DNA from: Mariprofundus sp. UBA1536
Lineage (GTDB): Bacteria; Pseudomonadota; Zetaproteobacteria; Mariprofundales; Mariprofundaceae
Length of the DNA stretch: 64,000 bases
Reading direction: 5' to 3'
Assembly (NCBI GenBank): GCA_002323245.1
Contig: DCPU01000008.1
Coordinates: 1-64,000 of the forward strand
A program made the translations under genes and the position numbers. Positions 43,728 to 53,136 of this stretch are shown here, piece after piece (within the stretch, counting starts at the first letter, position 1; the number at the start of each line of letters is the position of its first letter). The notes beneath the pieces were generated by a model. That model was not told the origin of the DNA. It saw nothing but the letters and a program-made list of their open reading frames with translations, and did no database searches.

Positions 43728-45317
43728 TTAAATTTGTTCCCTAGTTTTATGGAAAACAATCTCAGGCCATTGCTCTTGGGTGTAGCTTAATTTCCAAGCG
43801 CTTGGTGCCAGATAAGTGAGGAAGCCATCGCCATCTTCGGCCAAATTGGCATCAAATGACTTTTTAAACTCAGCCAGTTTTTTCTCATTATCACAAGTAA
43901 TCCAGCGCGCCACTTGAAAATCGGTGCCCACATAAGCTGCATCCACTTTATATTCCGATTTTAAGCGTTCTACAGTAACTTCAAACTGCAACACACCCAC
44001 AGCGCCGAGGATATAATCGCCGCCCAAAAAGGTGCGGAACACCTGCACAGCACCCTCTTCCGAAAGCTGAATCAAACCTTTATGCAGTTGTTTACGCTTG
44101 AGCGGATCATTCAAACGAATACGGCGAAACATTTCAGGGGCAAAGTTGGGCACGCCCGTAAATTTAAGTGGCTCTTTGGTCGTAAAGGTATCACCAATAC
44201 GAATGGTGCCATGATTGTGAATGCCGATGATGTCGCCAGCATAAGCTTCTTCCACATGCGAGCGGTCTTGAGCCATGAAAATCGTGGCATTGGGCACTTT
44301 AATATCTTTGCCCAAACGGTGATGGCGAACTGTCATGCCTTTGCTGAATTTTCCCGAGCACATACGGAAAAAAGCAATACGGTCGCGATGTTGCGGATCC
44401 ATGTTGGCTTGGATTTTAAAGCAAAATGCCGAGAAATCTTTTTCAGTGGGTTCCACCACACGCTCCACAGCTTCGCGGCTGGCTGGATGCGGGGCGAATT
44501 CCACAAATGCATTTAAAAGTTCGCGCACACCAAAGTTATTGATAGCAGAACCAAAAAATACTGGTGTTTGACTGCCCTTTAAAAATGCATCCAAATCAAA
44601 GGGATTGGCTGCGCCTTCAAGCAAATCAATATCAGCGCGCAATTCATCGGCCTGACTACCCAGCAAAGCATCAAGCTTTCCATCGTAAATATCATCAAGT
44701 GAAATCGCATCACTGATTTCTTCAGAGCCTGCTTTAAACAAGTGCAATTCTTTTTTGTAGAAGTTGTACACACCTTTAAAAGCTTTACCCATACCAATCG
44801 GCCAAGACAAAGGCGCACATTCGATTTGCAGCTTTTCTTCAATCTCAGCCAGCAAATCCAAGGGCTCAAGACCTTCCCTATCCATCTTGTTGATAAAGGT
44901 AATGATGGGCGTGTTACGCATGCGGCAAACTTCCATCAATTTCTCGGTTTGTGCTTCCACGCCTTTACCCGAGTCAATCACCATCATCGCCGAATCCACA
45001 GCAGTGAGCACACGATAAGTATCTTCAGAGAAGTCTTGGTGACCTGGGGTATCAAGAAGGTTGATTTCATATTCATGGTCATTGACCAAGTAATTAAACT
45101 TCATCACCGATGAAGCCACAGAAATACCCCGGTCTTGCTCAATTTTCATCCAATCGGATGTGGCATGACGGTCGGTTTTACGCGACTTCACAGCCCCTGC
45201 CATTTGAATAGCGCCCCCAAACAACAGTAATTTCTCTGTTAGGGTCGTCTTACCCGCATCTGGATGCGAAATAATGCCAAAGGTGCGGCGTTTTTCGATT
45301 TCTTGCTCAAAACTCAT
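43728..45317 (-). CDS. prfC: peptide chain release factor 3
   Basis: A 529-residue GTPase that removes RF1 and RF2 from the ribosome after termination. The G motifs are SHPDAGKTTLTEKLL, DTPGHQDFSED and TFINKMDREG; the domain following GSAINNFGVRELL and the C-terminal VGVLQFEVTVERLKSEYKVD are diagnostic of RF3. The length matches E. coli (529). It is monocistronic; the 64 nt before it separate it from waaL. Confidence 0.97.
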   Translation of the reverse strand: MSFEQEIEKRRTFGIISHPDAGKTTLTEKLLLFGGAIQMAGAVKSRKTDRHATSDWMKIEQDRGISVASSVMKFNYLVNDHEYEINLLDTPGHQDFSEDTYRVLTAVDSAMMVIDSGKGVEAQTEKLMEVCRMRNTPIITFINKMDREGLEPLDLLAEIEEKLQIECAPLSWPIGMGKAFKGVYNFYKKELHLFKAGSEEISDAISLDDIYDGKLDALLGSQADELRADIDLLEGAANPFDLDAFLKGSQTPVFFGSAINNFGVRELLNAFVEFAPHPASREAVERVVEPTEKDFSAFCFKIQANMDPQHRDRIAFFRMCSGKFSKGMTVRHHRLGKDIKVPNATIFMAQDRSHVEEAYAGDIIGIHNHGTIRIGDTFTTKEPLKFTGVPNFAPEMFRRIRLNDPLKRKQLHKGLIQLSEEGAVQVFRTFLGGDYILGAVGVLQFEVTVERLKSEYKVDAAYVGTDFQVARWITCDNEKKLAEFKKSFDANLAEDGDGFLTYLAPSAWKLSYTQEQWPEIVFHKTREQI

Positions 45318-45381
45318 GAAGACCTCAAATCCTTAAAAGGAGCCGCACTATAACAAGAAATCTCAATTGAGCAGTGAGAAA

Positions 45382-46656
45382 TTATAATTGGGAATTTTCC
45401 TTAGCTTCACCCATTTCTTCAGGCAAAGGCTTGGTCATGGAAAAAGCCAATATTAGAATTGCATAGACCAACGTCAGTTTGCCATTGAGGCTCACTTCCG
45501 TCACACCATGAATAATCACAGCCAAGGCTGATGAAGTGCACAAATAAGCATTCATGGTGTCATGCTGCCAATCCTTTTTCCAGCCCGTACTCAGCCATGC
45601 CCAGCATAAATAAATAAAAGCCAACAAGCCTATGGGCCCCCAACGGACTAAAGAAAATAGAAATTCATTATGGGGATGTGAATAGTAAGATGACCAAGTT
45701 CTTAGATGCATAAACTCTGTTTTCTGCAATAAATTGTAAGCATCATTATAGTAATCACCAGTGCCGATGCCAAAATATGGTGAACTTTTCCATAACTCAA
45801 TGCTGGTTAGCCAAATTTTTAAACGTGGCTCACTAAGGCGCCAGTCACCATTTATATATGATGTTATACCTTTCATGGTTTGTTGTAATTCATCTTGGAA
45901 TGGGGCGGAAAAAAATACGAGCAGTATGAATAAAATAATGACTAAAAAAACTGCAGTCAGCTTAAGCATAATTTTTTGATGAAAAAATGCTTTCCACAAC
46001 ACCAAAATCAACATTACAAAAGCGAGTAAGTAGCCACTTCTACCCTCTGTAACAAAGATGCTAAAAACAGCATAAACGGCCAAAAGGTAGCAAACCACAC
46101 GCCACTTCAAGTTAAAATTTTGGGCAGCTATCAACAAGGCTCCTGCCCAAATTGAATACACAAACCCAAAACTCAAATGACCAATAAATCCTGCTGGATC
46201 TCCTTGATTACTACCTTGCCCAGTTATAGATATTAACCCCAGATATTGACAGGTACACACAACCAAATGCACAAATAACGCGATACTAAAAACGATAAAG
46301 ATGTATTTACGTAACTTTGGTATAAAACTTGAGATACCAATAACGACAGGCACAATCAACCAGTTGATTTGTTTTAAGATTTTATGATTAGCCGTATCTG
46401 TATCGTCACTCCATAGTATTCCCACGATATTCAGAGCAATGATGCACAATACCCCGATACTAATGCTTCGATATCCATACCAGCAAACATGAATGCCATT
46501 TCTGAAAGACTCGAAACGAATCAAGCTGAAAACAACCATCAAACCAAAGAAAAAACTAAACGCAGCAATGGAGAATGGATATGCAAAACAACCAAGCAGC
46601 AAGCTGGCTGTGGCTGCTTTCATCCGATTATCTATGGTATCATTTTGTGGAAGCAA
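45382..46656 (-). CDS. O-antigen ligase family protein (WaaL/Wzy type)
   Basis: A 424-residue membrane protein with about 12 segments. The Wzy_C region is marked by FVTEGRSGYLLAFVMLILVL and, after a large periplasmic loop (KIWLTSIELWKSSPYFGIGTGDYYN), HPHNEFLFSLVRWGPIG with the conserved His. WaaL joins O-antigen to lipid A-core; Wzy polymerases look alike and cannot be excluded. TTG at 46656 follows AAGG and overlaps no gene, starting next to the lptF stop. Confidence 0.83.
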   Translation of the reverse strand: MLPQNDTIDNRMKAATASLLLGCFAYPFSIAAFSFFFGLMVVFSLIRFESFRNGIHVCWYGYRSISIGVLCIIALNIVGILWSDDTDTANHKILKQINWLIVPVVIGISSFIPKLRKYIFIVFSIALFVHLVVCTCQYLGLISITGQGSNQGDPAGFIGHLSFGFVYSIWAGALLIAAQNFNLKWRVVCYLLAVYAVFSIFVTEGRSGYLLAFVMLILVLWKAFFHQKIMLKLTAVFLVIILFILLVFFSAPFQDELQQTMKGITSYINGDWRLSEPRLKIWLTSIELWKSSPYFGIGTGDYYNDAYNLLQKTEFMHLRTWSSYYSHPHNEFLFSLVRWGPIGLLAFIYLCWAWLSTGWKKDWQHDTMNAYLCTSSALAVIIHGVTEVSLNGKLTLVYAILILAFSMTKPLPEEMGEAKENSQL

Positions 46657-47778
46657 TTATTTGACCTTGTGAAATAAATTCATTTTAGTGAGGGAGAATA
46701 ACTCTGCATGCCCATACCGCATATAAAAACGAAAGAGCAAACCACCAAACAATAAGAAACCGACTTGGCCAAGCCAAATTGACCACCAATAAAATTGCTC
46801 AAGAAGTACTTGTTTATGCAAGATGATTTGAATGTTGAACAAGACCAAAACTAAGGCAATACCCCATACCCAGCCGATAGACTTTCCTGAACGTTTAGAA
46901 CTACTGGCCAAAGGAAAGGCAAACAGAAGAAGTATGAATATCGTCAGAGGAAAACTTAATCGACGGTGCCATTCTGCAACCACATCAATGTTTGAAAGTT
47001 TAGCCATTAAAGTGAGCAGTTCAGAAGTGGTCATCATGCCTGGTTTAAGGTTGTCGATAACAATAGGGCCAATTACTCCAACTGCGCCAATATCATGGGA
47101 CAACGAAAACGTAGAAAAGTAGGTGGAACGAAGTAATTCCCCTTCCCCTTCAAGATGAACGCCATCATACATGTTTAGCATTAAGAAATTAGCGTGACGC
47201 TCAATCTTTGCAGTTTGTGCTAAATAAATCGATGGCTTCAAACTGCGTTTATCCTCGAGCATAAATTGCTTGAGCCTACCCTGCTTGTCTTCTCCAGCAT
47301 AATACATGGTTAAATCATTAAACCCTTCACTAAACTGTTGTGGGGTTAAGCTCGGCATGGCCGACGAGTGTTTGATAGCAGTTGTTAAAGCAAAGACTTC
47401 TTTTTGTCCTTGCGGCATCCAAACCATAGAAGTCCAAAGTAGAAAAATCGCAAACAGAAATGCAATTGCAGACGCTGGACGCAGCATACGCAATGGGGAA
47501 ATTCCTGCAGCTAATAAAGCATCGGTTTCACTATTTTGCTGTAGGTATGCCATGGTTCGCATAAGTGCAAAAAAGAAAGCAAAGGGAACAGTTAGTGTTA
47601 GAAAATAAGGGATAATAGACCATAATATTGACCCTAAAATTGGCCAATCAATGGGGTTCTGACCAAATTCCTGAATAGCACGAATCATTCGGCCGAACAA
47701 AAGAACACTAGTGATAACCAAGAAAAAGCCTAAAAATGGTGAAAGCCACAATTTCAGAAAGTACCGATCAAAAACCAC
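46657..47778 (-). CDS. lptF: lipopolysaccharide export permease LptF
   Basis: A 373-residue LptF/LptG-type permease. The N-terminal FDRYFLKLWLSPFLGFFLVITSVLLFGRM and the following segments up to ETDALLAAGISPLRMLRPAS, then a periplasmic beta-jellyroll region and two or three C-terminal segments (LSFPLTIFILLLFAFPLA) agree with the YjgP/YjgQ family. LptF and LptG, together with the LptB ATPase, extract lipopolysaccharide from the inner membrane. The partner lptG is not next to it. Confidence 0.87.
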   Translation of the reverse strand: MVFDRYFLKLWLSPFLGFFLVITSVLLFGRMIRAIQEFGQNPIDWPILGSILWSIIPYFLTLTVPFAFFFALMRTMAYLQQNSETDALLAAGISPLRMLRPASAIAFLFAIFLLWTSMVWMPQGQKEVFALTTAIKHSSAMPSLTPQQFSEGFNDLTMYYAGEDKQGRLKQFMLEDKRSLKPSIYLAQTAKIERHANFLMLNMYDGVHLEGEGELLRSTYFSTFSLSHDIGAVGVIGPIVIDNLKPGMMTTSELLTLMAKLSNIDVVAEWHRRLSFPLTIFILLLFAFPLASSSKRSGKSIGWVWGIALVLVLFNIQIILHKQVLLEQFYWWSIWLGQVGFLLFGGLLFRFYMRYGHAELFSLTKMNLFHKVK

Positions 47779-47802
47779 GATAAATCCTTTTCAACATGAT
47801 CC

Positions 47803-49170
47803 TTAAACTTTTTTCCACAAGGTACCATCAGGTGTGTCTTCAAGCACAATACCTTTGGCTAGTAATTCATTGCGAATACTATCAGCCAAAGCAAAATCAC
47901 GCTCAGATTTGGCAGTGGTCCGTTGAAGAATCAAAGCTTCAATCACTGATGCGTCATCAGCATCACCTTGAAACCAAGCATTGGCATCTTGTTGCACCAA
48001 GACCAACATATCACACATGGCAGTAAAACTTTCAGCCAATGCTGATACATCCGCGCCTGTATCCAATGATTTATTCAAATCCCTGCATACTTCAAACATG
48101 ACCGACAAAGCATCTGCGGTGTTAAAGTCGTCATTCATCGCTTGGACAAAGGCTGCAGGCAGCTCACCGTTGGCAAAATTTTGGCTCAGCTTACGTTTGG
48201 TTTCATACAAACGATTGAGCGATGTTTCTGCTTCATCAAGCGCCGCATCTGAGAAATCCAATGGCGAGCGATAATGCGTGCCTAAAATAAACATGCGTAA
48301 TACTTCAGGATGATATTTTTCCAGCACTTCAGAAATGGTAAAGAAATTACCCAACGATTTGGACATTTTTTCAGCATTGATATTCACAAAACCATTATGC
48401 AACCAGTATTTGGCAAACAAACCATCGTTGGCTGCTCGGGCTTGGGCAATTTCATTTTCATGGTGCGGAAATTTCAAATCCATACCACCGCCATGAATAT
48501 CAAAACTCGCCCCCAAATGTTTGCAGCTCATCGCCGAACACTCGATATGCCAGCCTGGTCTACCCTTACCCCAAGGTGAATCCCAAAAGGGCTCACCTTC
48601 TTTTGCGGGTTTCCACAATACAAAATCCAAAGGGTCGCGTTTATGTTGATCCACATCAACACGGCTTCCTGATTCTAAATCATCAATGTTTTTGCCCGAC
48701 AACAAACCGTAATCAGCAAATTTACGAACGGCATACAATACATCGCCAGTTTCACTCACATAAGCAAAGTCACGCGTTATCAGCGTTTCAATCATGCGAA
48801 TCATGTCTGACATATGGGTGGTGGCTCGGGGCTCTAAATTGGGGCGTAAGCAGCCCAAGGCATCCATATCTTGATGAAATGCATCAATCATAATAGAGGT
48901 CAGCTCATCAGTAGACATCCCTGCAAGTGCAGCGCGCTGGATAATCTTATCATCCACATCGGTAAAATTACGCACATAGGTCACATCAAAACCTAAAAAG
49001 GAAAGCCAACGATAAATGGTGTCGAATACCACCATCACACGGGCATGGCCCACATGACATTTATCGTAAACTGTTACCCCGCACACATACATACCAACTC
49101 GTTTTCCCACCAAAGGTATAAACGTCTCTTTTTTGCGATTTAAGGAATTGAATAATGAAAGCGAGCTCAT
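47803..49170 (-). CDS. cysS: cysteinyl-tRNA synthetase
   Basis: A 455-residue class I aminoacyl-tRNA synthetase. CGVTVYDKCHVGHARVMVVFD holds the HIGH-like motif HVGH, and EKMSKSLGN is the KMSKS motif; the zinc-site ECSAMSCKHLG and HHENEIAQ are also present. The length fits CysS (about 460). Its start overlaps the gltX stop by 4 nt, so gltX and cysS are co-transcribed. Confidence 0.97.
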   Translation of the reverse strand: MSSLSLFNSLNRKKETFIPLVGKRVGMYVCGVTVYDKCHVGHARVMVVFDTIYRWLSFLGFDVTYVRNFTDVDDKIIQRAALAGMSTDELTSIMIDAFHQDMDALGCLRPNLEPRATTHMSDMIRMIETLITRDFAYVSETGDVLYAVRKFADYGLLSGKNIDDLESGSRVDVDQHKRDPLDFVLWKPAKEGEPFWDSPWGKGRPGWHIECSAMSCKHLGASFDIHGGGMDLKFPHHENEIAQARAANDGLFAKYWLHNGFVNINAEKMSKSLGNFFTISEVLEKYHPEVLRMFILGTHYRSPLDFSDAALDEAETSLNRLYETKRKLSQNFANGELPAAFVQAMNDDFNTADALSVMFEVCRDLNKSLDTGADVSALAESFTAMCDMLVLVQQDANAWFQGDADDASVIEALILQRTTAKSERDFALADSIRNELLAKGIVLEDTPDGTLWKKV

Positions 49171-50558
49171 GAAAGTGCGATTATAGCCTGTTGCAGGCGA
49201 AGACTTACACCTTCCTTGCCCATGAATTCAATCACTTTACTCATCTCTGGGCCATGTTCCTGGCCTGTGAGCGCCAAGCGCAGCGGCATAAACAAACCTT
49301 TACCTTTGGCACCTGTATTGTCTTTGATTTCTGTGGTCCAAGCTTTCCAATCGGTATCCACACGGTTGGTCCAAGTGGTTAAGGCAGCTTCAAAAAATGC
49401 AACACCTGCCTCCTTAGAAGCGTCAGCTGTTGGCAAAGATTCTTCAATAGTCAGTAGTGGTAAGTATTCAAGACAGTCTTCAACTTTGCTTAAATTGCCG
49501 GCTACAATATCAGCAAAAGCGAGAGCCCTTTCGTCATTAAGATTGATGCCGTGCCTGGCAATAGTGGCTTGCACCAAGGGCATCAAATCCGCCAAAGGCG
49601 TTTCATGCAAGAGTTTGGTGTGCCAACGCCACATATCATCATTGGACCAGCGCACACTGGATGTGGATAAATGCATAATATCGCAATGTTCAATCAAAGC
49701 TTCTAGTGAATGGGCTTCTTCAGGGATGTTCGGATGGCCCAAACGCACCATGGCTTGTTGAAGCGCTGCAGCAAAAAGACCTGCTTCGCGCAAGTCGGCC
49801 ACACTGTGGCTGCCAGTACGTTTGGAGAGTTTTGCCCCATCTTCACCCAGCAAAAGACCATGATGCAAACAAACTGGTGGTGTATAACCCAACGATTGCA
49901 GCATCCAAACCTGATACGCCGAATTGGTTAAATGATCATCGCCGCGCAACACATGTGTAATTTTATCCACAGCATCGTCAATGGCGTTGGGCAATAGGAA
50001 AGTAAAGGTACCATCTGAGCGCACAACCACAGGGTCATCCAAATCTTTGCGCAAGAAATGGACATTATCGCGCAGCAAATCAGGCACAATCACTTCGCCA
50101 TCATCGGCATGTATAGCCAGTCGCCAAGTGTGGGTTTCAGTAGCCATACGCGTACTGCGCTCTTCTGCTGAAAGGTGGCGGCAACGGCCAGAATAACGCG
50201 GAGGCAAGCCGCGTGAAGTGGCTAATTTCCTATCTAAATTCAACTGGCTTTCTGAACAAAAACAAGGGTATGCAAGATTTTCTTCAGCCAATTTATCAAG
50301 TGCAGTTTGATGTTGTGCAGCATGTGCAGACTGAAACAACGGCGTATCATCCCATTGCAAACCCAACCATTTTAAATCTTGCTGCAAAGCTTCAATAAAT
50401 TGCTGTTCAGAGCGGCCTTGGTCGGTATCTTCAAAACGCAGTAAAAATTTACCGCCCATTTTTTTAGCGAACAACCAGTTGAGCAATGCTGTGCGCACAT
50501 TTCCCAAATGCATCAAACCTGTTGGTGACGGCGCAAAACGCGTAATAACATTACTCAT
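49167..50558 (-). CDS. gltX: glutamyl-tRNA synthetase
   Basis: A 463-residue class I aminoacyl-tRNA synthetase. APSPTGLMHLGNVRTALLNW has the HIGH-like HLGN, and DGAKLSKRTGSHSV the KMSKS-like signature. The zinc-binding pattern YPCFCSESQL...RCRH resembles that of E. coli GltX; it makes a discriminating enzyme likely. It overlaps ftsB by 8 nt and cysS by 4 nt. Confidence 0.96.
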   Translation of the reverse strand: MSNVITRFAPSPTGLMHLGNVRTALLNWLFAKKMGGKFLLRFEDTDQGRSEQQFIEALQQDLKWLGLQWDDTPLFQSAHAAQHQTALDKLAEENLAYPCFCSESQLNLDRKLATSRGLPPRYSGRCRHLSAEERSTRMATETHTWRLAIHADDGEVIVPDLLRDNVHFLRKDLDDPVVVRSDGTFTFLLPNAIDDAVDKITHVLRGDDHLTNSAYQVWMLQSLGYTPPVCLHHGLLLGEDGAKLSKRTGSHSVADLREAGLFAAALQQAMVRLGHPNIPEEAHSLEALIEHCDIMHLSTSSVRWSNDDMWRWHTKLLHETPLADLMPLVQATIARHGINLNDERALAFADIVAGNLSKVEDCLEYLPLLTIEESLPTADASKEAGVAFFEAALTTWTNRVDTDWKAWTTEIKDNTGAKGKGLFMPLRLALTGQEHGPEMSKVIEFMGKEGVSLRLQQAIIALS

Positions 50559-50910
50559 GATTCTTCACTTCCTCTTCTAGCTGCTGTTGCTGCTGTGGCA
50601 CAGGACTTTCTTGCCCGCTACCCGGCATAATCAGCATATATTCATCAGGATATACATATCCCAATTCACGGTGAATAACTTCTTCTAATGTTTTGGGATC
50701 TTCCCTCAAACGTAGAATTTGGCTCTTAAGAACCTCCTTCTCAGCTTGCAGCTGCTCAATTTCTTGGCTGAGCTTTTCAAGCTTTTGTTTTTCCCCATGA
50801 TAAACAAAGTACCCATGACCGGAGAACAATAGATCCCAAATCATGAGTACAATGATAGTCAAACCAATGAGGTAAACGCCCCAAAAACGGATACGTTTCA
50901 AAACCAACAA
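50551..50910 (-). CDS. ftsB: cell division protein FtsB
   Basis: A 119-residue bitopic protein with one membrane segment (WGVYLIGLTIIVLMIWDLLF, residues 10-29) and a coiled coil (KQKLEKLSQEIEQLQAEKEVLKSQ) ending in LGYVYPDEYM. FtsB forms a complex with FtsL and FtsQ at the septum. The Gln-rich tail (PQQQQQLEEEVK) is longer than in E. coli. It lies between eno and gltX, as in many gammaproteobacteria where eno and ftsB are adjacent. Confidence 0.88.
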   Translation of the reverse strand: MLVLKRIRFWGVYLIGLTIIVLMIWDLLFSGHGYFVYHGEKQKLEKLSQEIEQLQAEKEVLKSQILRLREDPKTLEEVIHRELGYVYPDEYMLIMPGSGQESPVPQQQQQLEEEVKNHE

Positions 50911-50919
50911 CTTAAATGG

Positions 50920-52200
50920 TTATGATCTCGAAAATGCAGCATGCCCTGCATAAGTTGCGCGGCTACCCAATTCTTCTTCAATACGGAGCAATTGGTTGTA
51001 TTTCGCCATACGATCCGAACGTGATGCAGAACCCGTTTTGATTTGTCCGCATGACAAAGCCACGGCCAAATCAGCAATGGTGGTATCTTCAGTTTCACCA
51101 GAACGATGCGACATCATGGAGCGATAACCCGCATCATGCGCCATAGAAACTGCTGCAATAGTTTCAGTTAAGGTGCCGATTTGGTTGACTTTTACCAACA
51201 ATGCATTGGCAATACCCTGGTCGATGCCCTTCTTCAAAATTTCAGGATTGGTCACGAACAAATCATCACCCACCAATTGTACTTTTTTACCAATGCGTTC
51301 GGTCAAAATTTTCCAACCAGCCCAATCGTTTTCATCCAAACCATCTTCAACAGACACAATAGGATATTGCGCGCAGAAGGATTCAATCAAATCAACCAAA
51401 CCTTCAGAATCAAGCTTGCGTCCGCCTTCACCATCCAGCACGTACATGCCATCTTTATAAAATTCAGATGCAGCCATATCGGTTGCCAACACCACGTCTT
51501 TACCAGCTTTTAAGCCAGCTTTTTCAATGGCTTCAAGGATAACGGTGATACCTTCTTCATTGGAGCCAAGGTTGGGTGCAAATCCACCTTCATCACCCAC
51601 TGCGGTGATATGACCACCTTTTTGCAATACAGATTTAAGCGCATGAAACACTTCAGCGCCCATATCCAAAGCTTCGCAAAAGCTTGAGGCACCAGCTGGT
51701 ACAATCATATATTCTTGGAAATCAATGCTGTTATCAGCATGTGAGCCACCATTAATCACATTCATGCACGGCACAGGCATCAATACAGCTTGGTCGCCAC
51801 CAATATGTTGAAACAATGATACTTGATCTTCATTAGCTTGGGCTTTGGCTGCCGCCATCGATACGCCCAAAATTGCATTTGCACCCATGCGGCTCTTGTT
51901 TGGTGTGCCATCAAGGGCAATCAGTGCATGGTCCAAACCACGTTGATCAGCAGCATCGCGACCAATCACTGCTTTGCTAATTTCACCGTTGACGAAGGCC
52001 ACTGCTTTACGTACGCCTTTACCACCCAAACGCGCATCACCATCACGTAGTTCTACCGCTTCACGTTGGCCAGTTGATGCACCACTTGGGACAGCAGCGC
52101 GACCAAAGGCGCCAGAGGCCAAACGAATGTCTACTTCTACTGTTGGATTCCCACGAGAATCAAAAATTTCACGGCCATGTACACTTACGATTTCACTCAC
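50920..52200 (-). CDS. eno: enolase
   Basis: A 426-residue glycolytic enzyme that converts 2-phosphoglycerate to phosphoenolpyruvate. SEIVSVHGREIFDSRGNPTVEVD is the family start; GTG at 52200, after TGGAG, gives the usual length, while a frame from 52233 adds 11 unrelated residues. Metal ligands and catalytic residues are in VSVEDGLDENDW, VGDDLFVTN and LLVKVNQIGTLTE, plus MMSHRSGETEDTTIAD. Confidence 0.97.
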   Translation of the reverse strand: MSEIVSVHGREIFDSRGNPTVEVDIRLASGAFGRAAVPSGASTGQREAVELRDGDARLGGKGVRKAVAFVNGEISKAVIGRDAADQRGLDHALIALDGTPNKSRMGANAILGVSMAAAKAQANEDQVSLFQHIGGDQAVLMPVPCMNVINGGSHADNSIDFQEYMIVPAGASSFCEALDMGAEVFHALKSVLQKGGHITAVGDEGGFAPNLGSNEEGITVILEAIEKAGLKAGKDVVLATDMAASEFYKDGMYVLDGEGGRKLDSEGLVDLIESFCAQYPIVSVEDGLDENDWAGWKILTERIGKKVQLVGDDLFVTNPEILKKGIDQGIANALLVKVNQIGTLTETIAAVSMAHDAGYRSMMSHRSGETEDTTIADLAVALSCGQIKTGSASRSDRMAKYNQLLRIEEELGSRATYAGHAAFSRS

Positions 52201-52293
52201 TACTTCACTCCAGGTCAGCCCCATTGCTGACATCTCTTTATTTTTTAACTTGATGCAAATCAGAATCCAACCTGCTGTTGGTAAACTGTCTTG

Positions 52294-53136
52294 CTAAACT
52301 ATTCCTAAATTTCCTTTGACGACTTCATCAATGCGTTTGAGCTTAGTTAGCAATGCTTCTAAATCAGCAAGTGGCAACGAGTTTGGGCCATCAGATTTGG
52401 CTTGATCAGGATCAGGATGTACTTCCATAAACACCGCGGCCACACCCACAGATACTGCCGCTCGCGATAAACCTGGCACATGTTCACGGTTGCCACCGGT
52501 TGCACCACCCAATCCGCCAGGTTGTTGCACCGAATGCGTAGCATCAAATACAACTGGCGCTCCAGTTTCTGCCATCACAATGAGTGAACGCATATCTGAC
52601 ACCAAATTATTATAACCAAAACTAGCGCCCCGCTCGCAAAGCATAATATCAGCATTACCTGCCGCTATTGCCTTTCCTAACACATGAGGCATATCCCAAG
52701 GTGCTAAAAATTGGCCTTTTTTGATATTCACTGGCTTTCCAGCCTTGGCAATATCCGTAATAAAATCAGTTTGACGGCACAAAAATGCTGGTGTTTGCAA
52801 AATATCTGCAACCTCAGCAACGGGTTTACCTTGTTCAGACTCATGTACATCCGTAATGATGGGTACACCCGCTTCGGATTTAATGCGCTGCAAAATACGC
52901 AAACCTTCATCCAGACCTGGGCCCCGAAAGCCTGTCACCGAAGTGCGATTGGCCTTATCAAAACTGGATTTAAATACAAAAGGCACACCTACACGCGCAG
53001 CAATATCTCGAATTTGCTCAGCCACACGCAGATTGAAATCTTCACTTTCAATGACACAAGGACCTGCAAATAAGACGAATGGCAAATCGTTACTGACTTC
53101 AAAGTCAGCAATTTTGATGCGGTGATGTTGGCTCAT
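52294..53136 (-). CDS. kdsA: 3-deoxy-D-manno-octulosonate 8-phosphate synthase
   Basis: A 280-residue aldolase-type enzyme condensing arabinose-5-phosphate with phosphoenolpyruvate, the first committed step to KDO of lipid A-core. FVLFAGPCVIESEDFNLRVA, VFKSSFDKANRTS and FDATHSVQQPGGLGGATGG are typical. It overlaps pyrG by 4 nt and is followed by eno, whose product supplies its phosphoenolpyruvate substrate. Confidence 0.97.
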   Translation of the reverse strand: MSQHHRIKIADFEVSNDLPFVLFAGPCVIESEDFNLRVAEQIRDIAARVGVPFVFKSSFDKANRTSVTGFRGPGLDEGLRILQRIKSEAGVPIITDVHESEQGKPVAEVADILQTPAFLCRQTDFITDIAKAGKPVNIKKGQFLAPWDMPHVLGKAIAAGNADIMLCERGASFGYNNLVSDMRSLIVMAETGAPVVFDATHSVQQPGGLGGATGGNREHVPGLSRAAVSVGVAAVFMEVHPDPDQAKSDGPNSLPLADLEALLTKLKRIDEVVKGNLGIV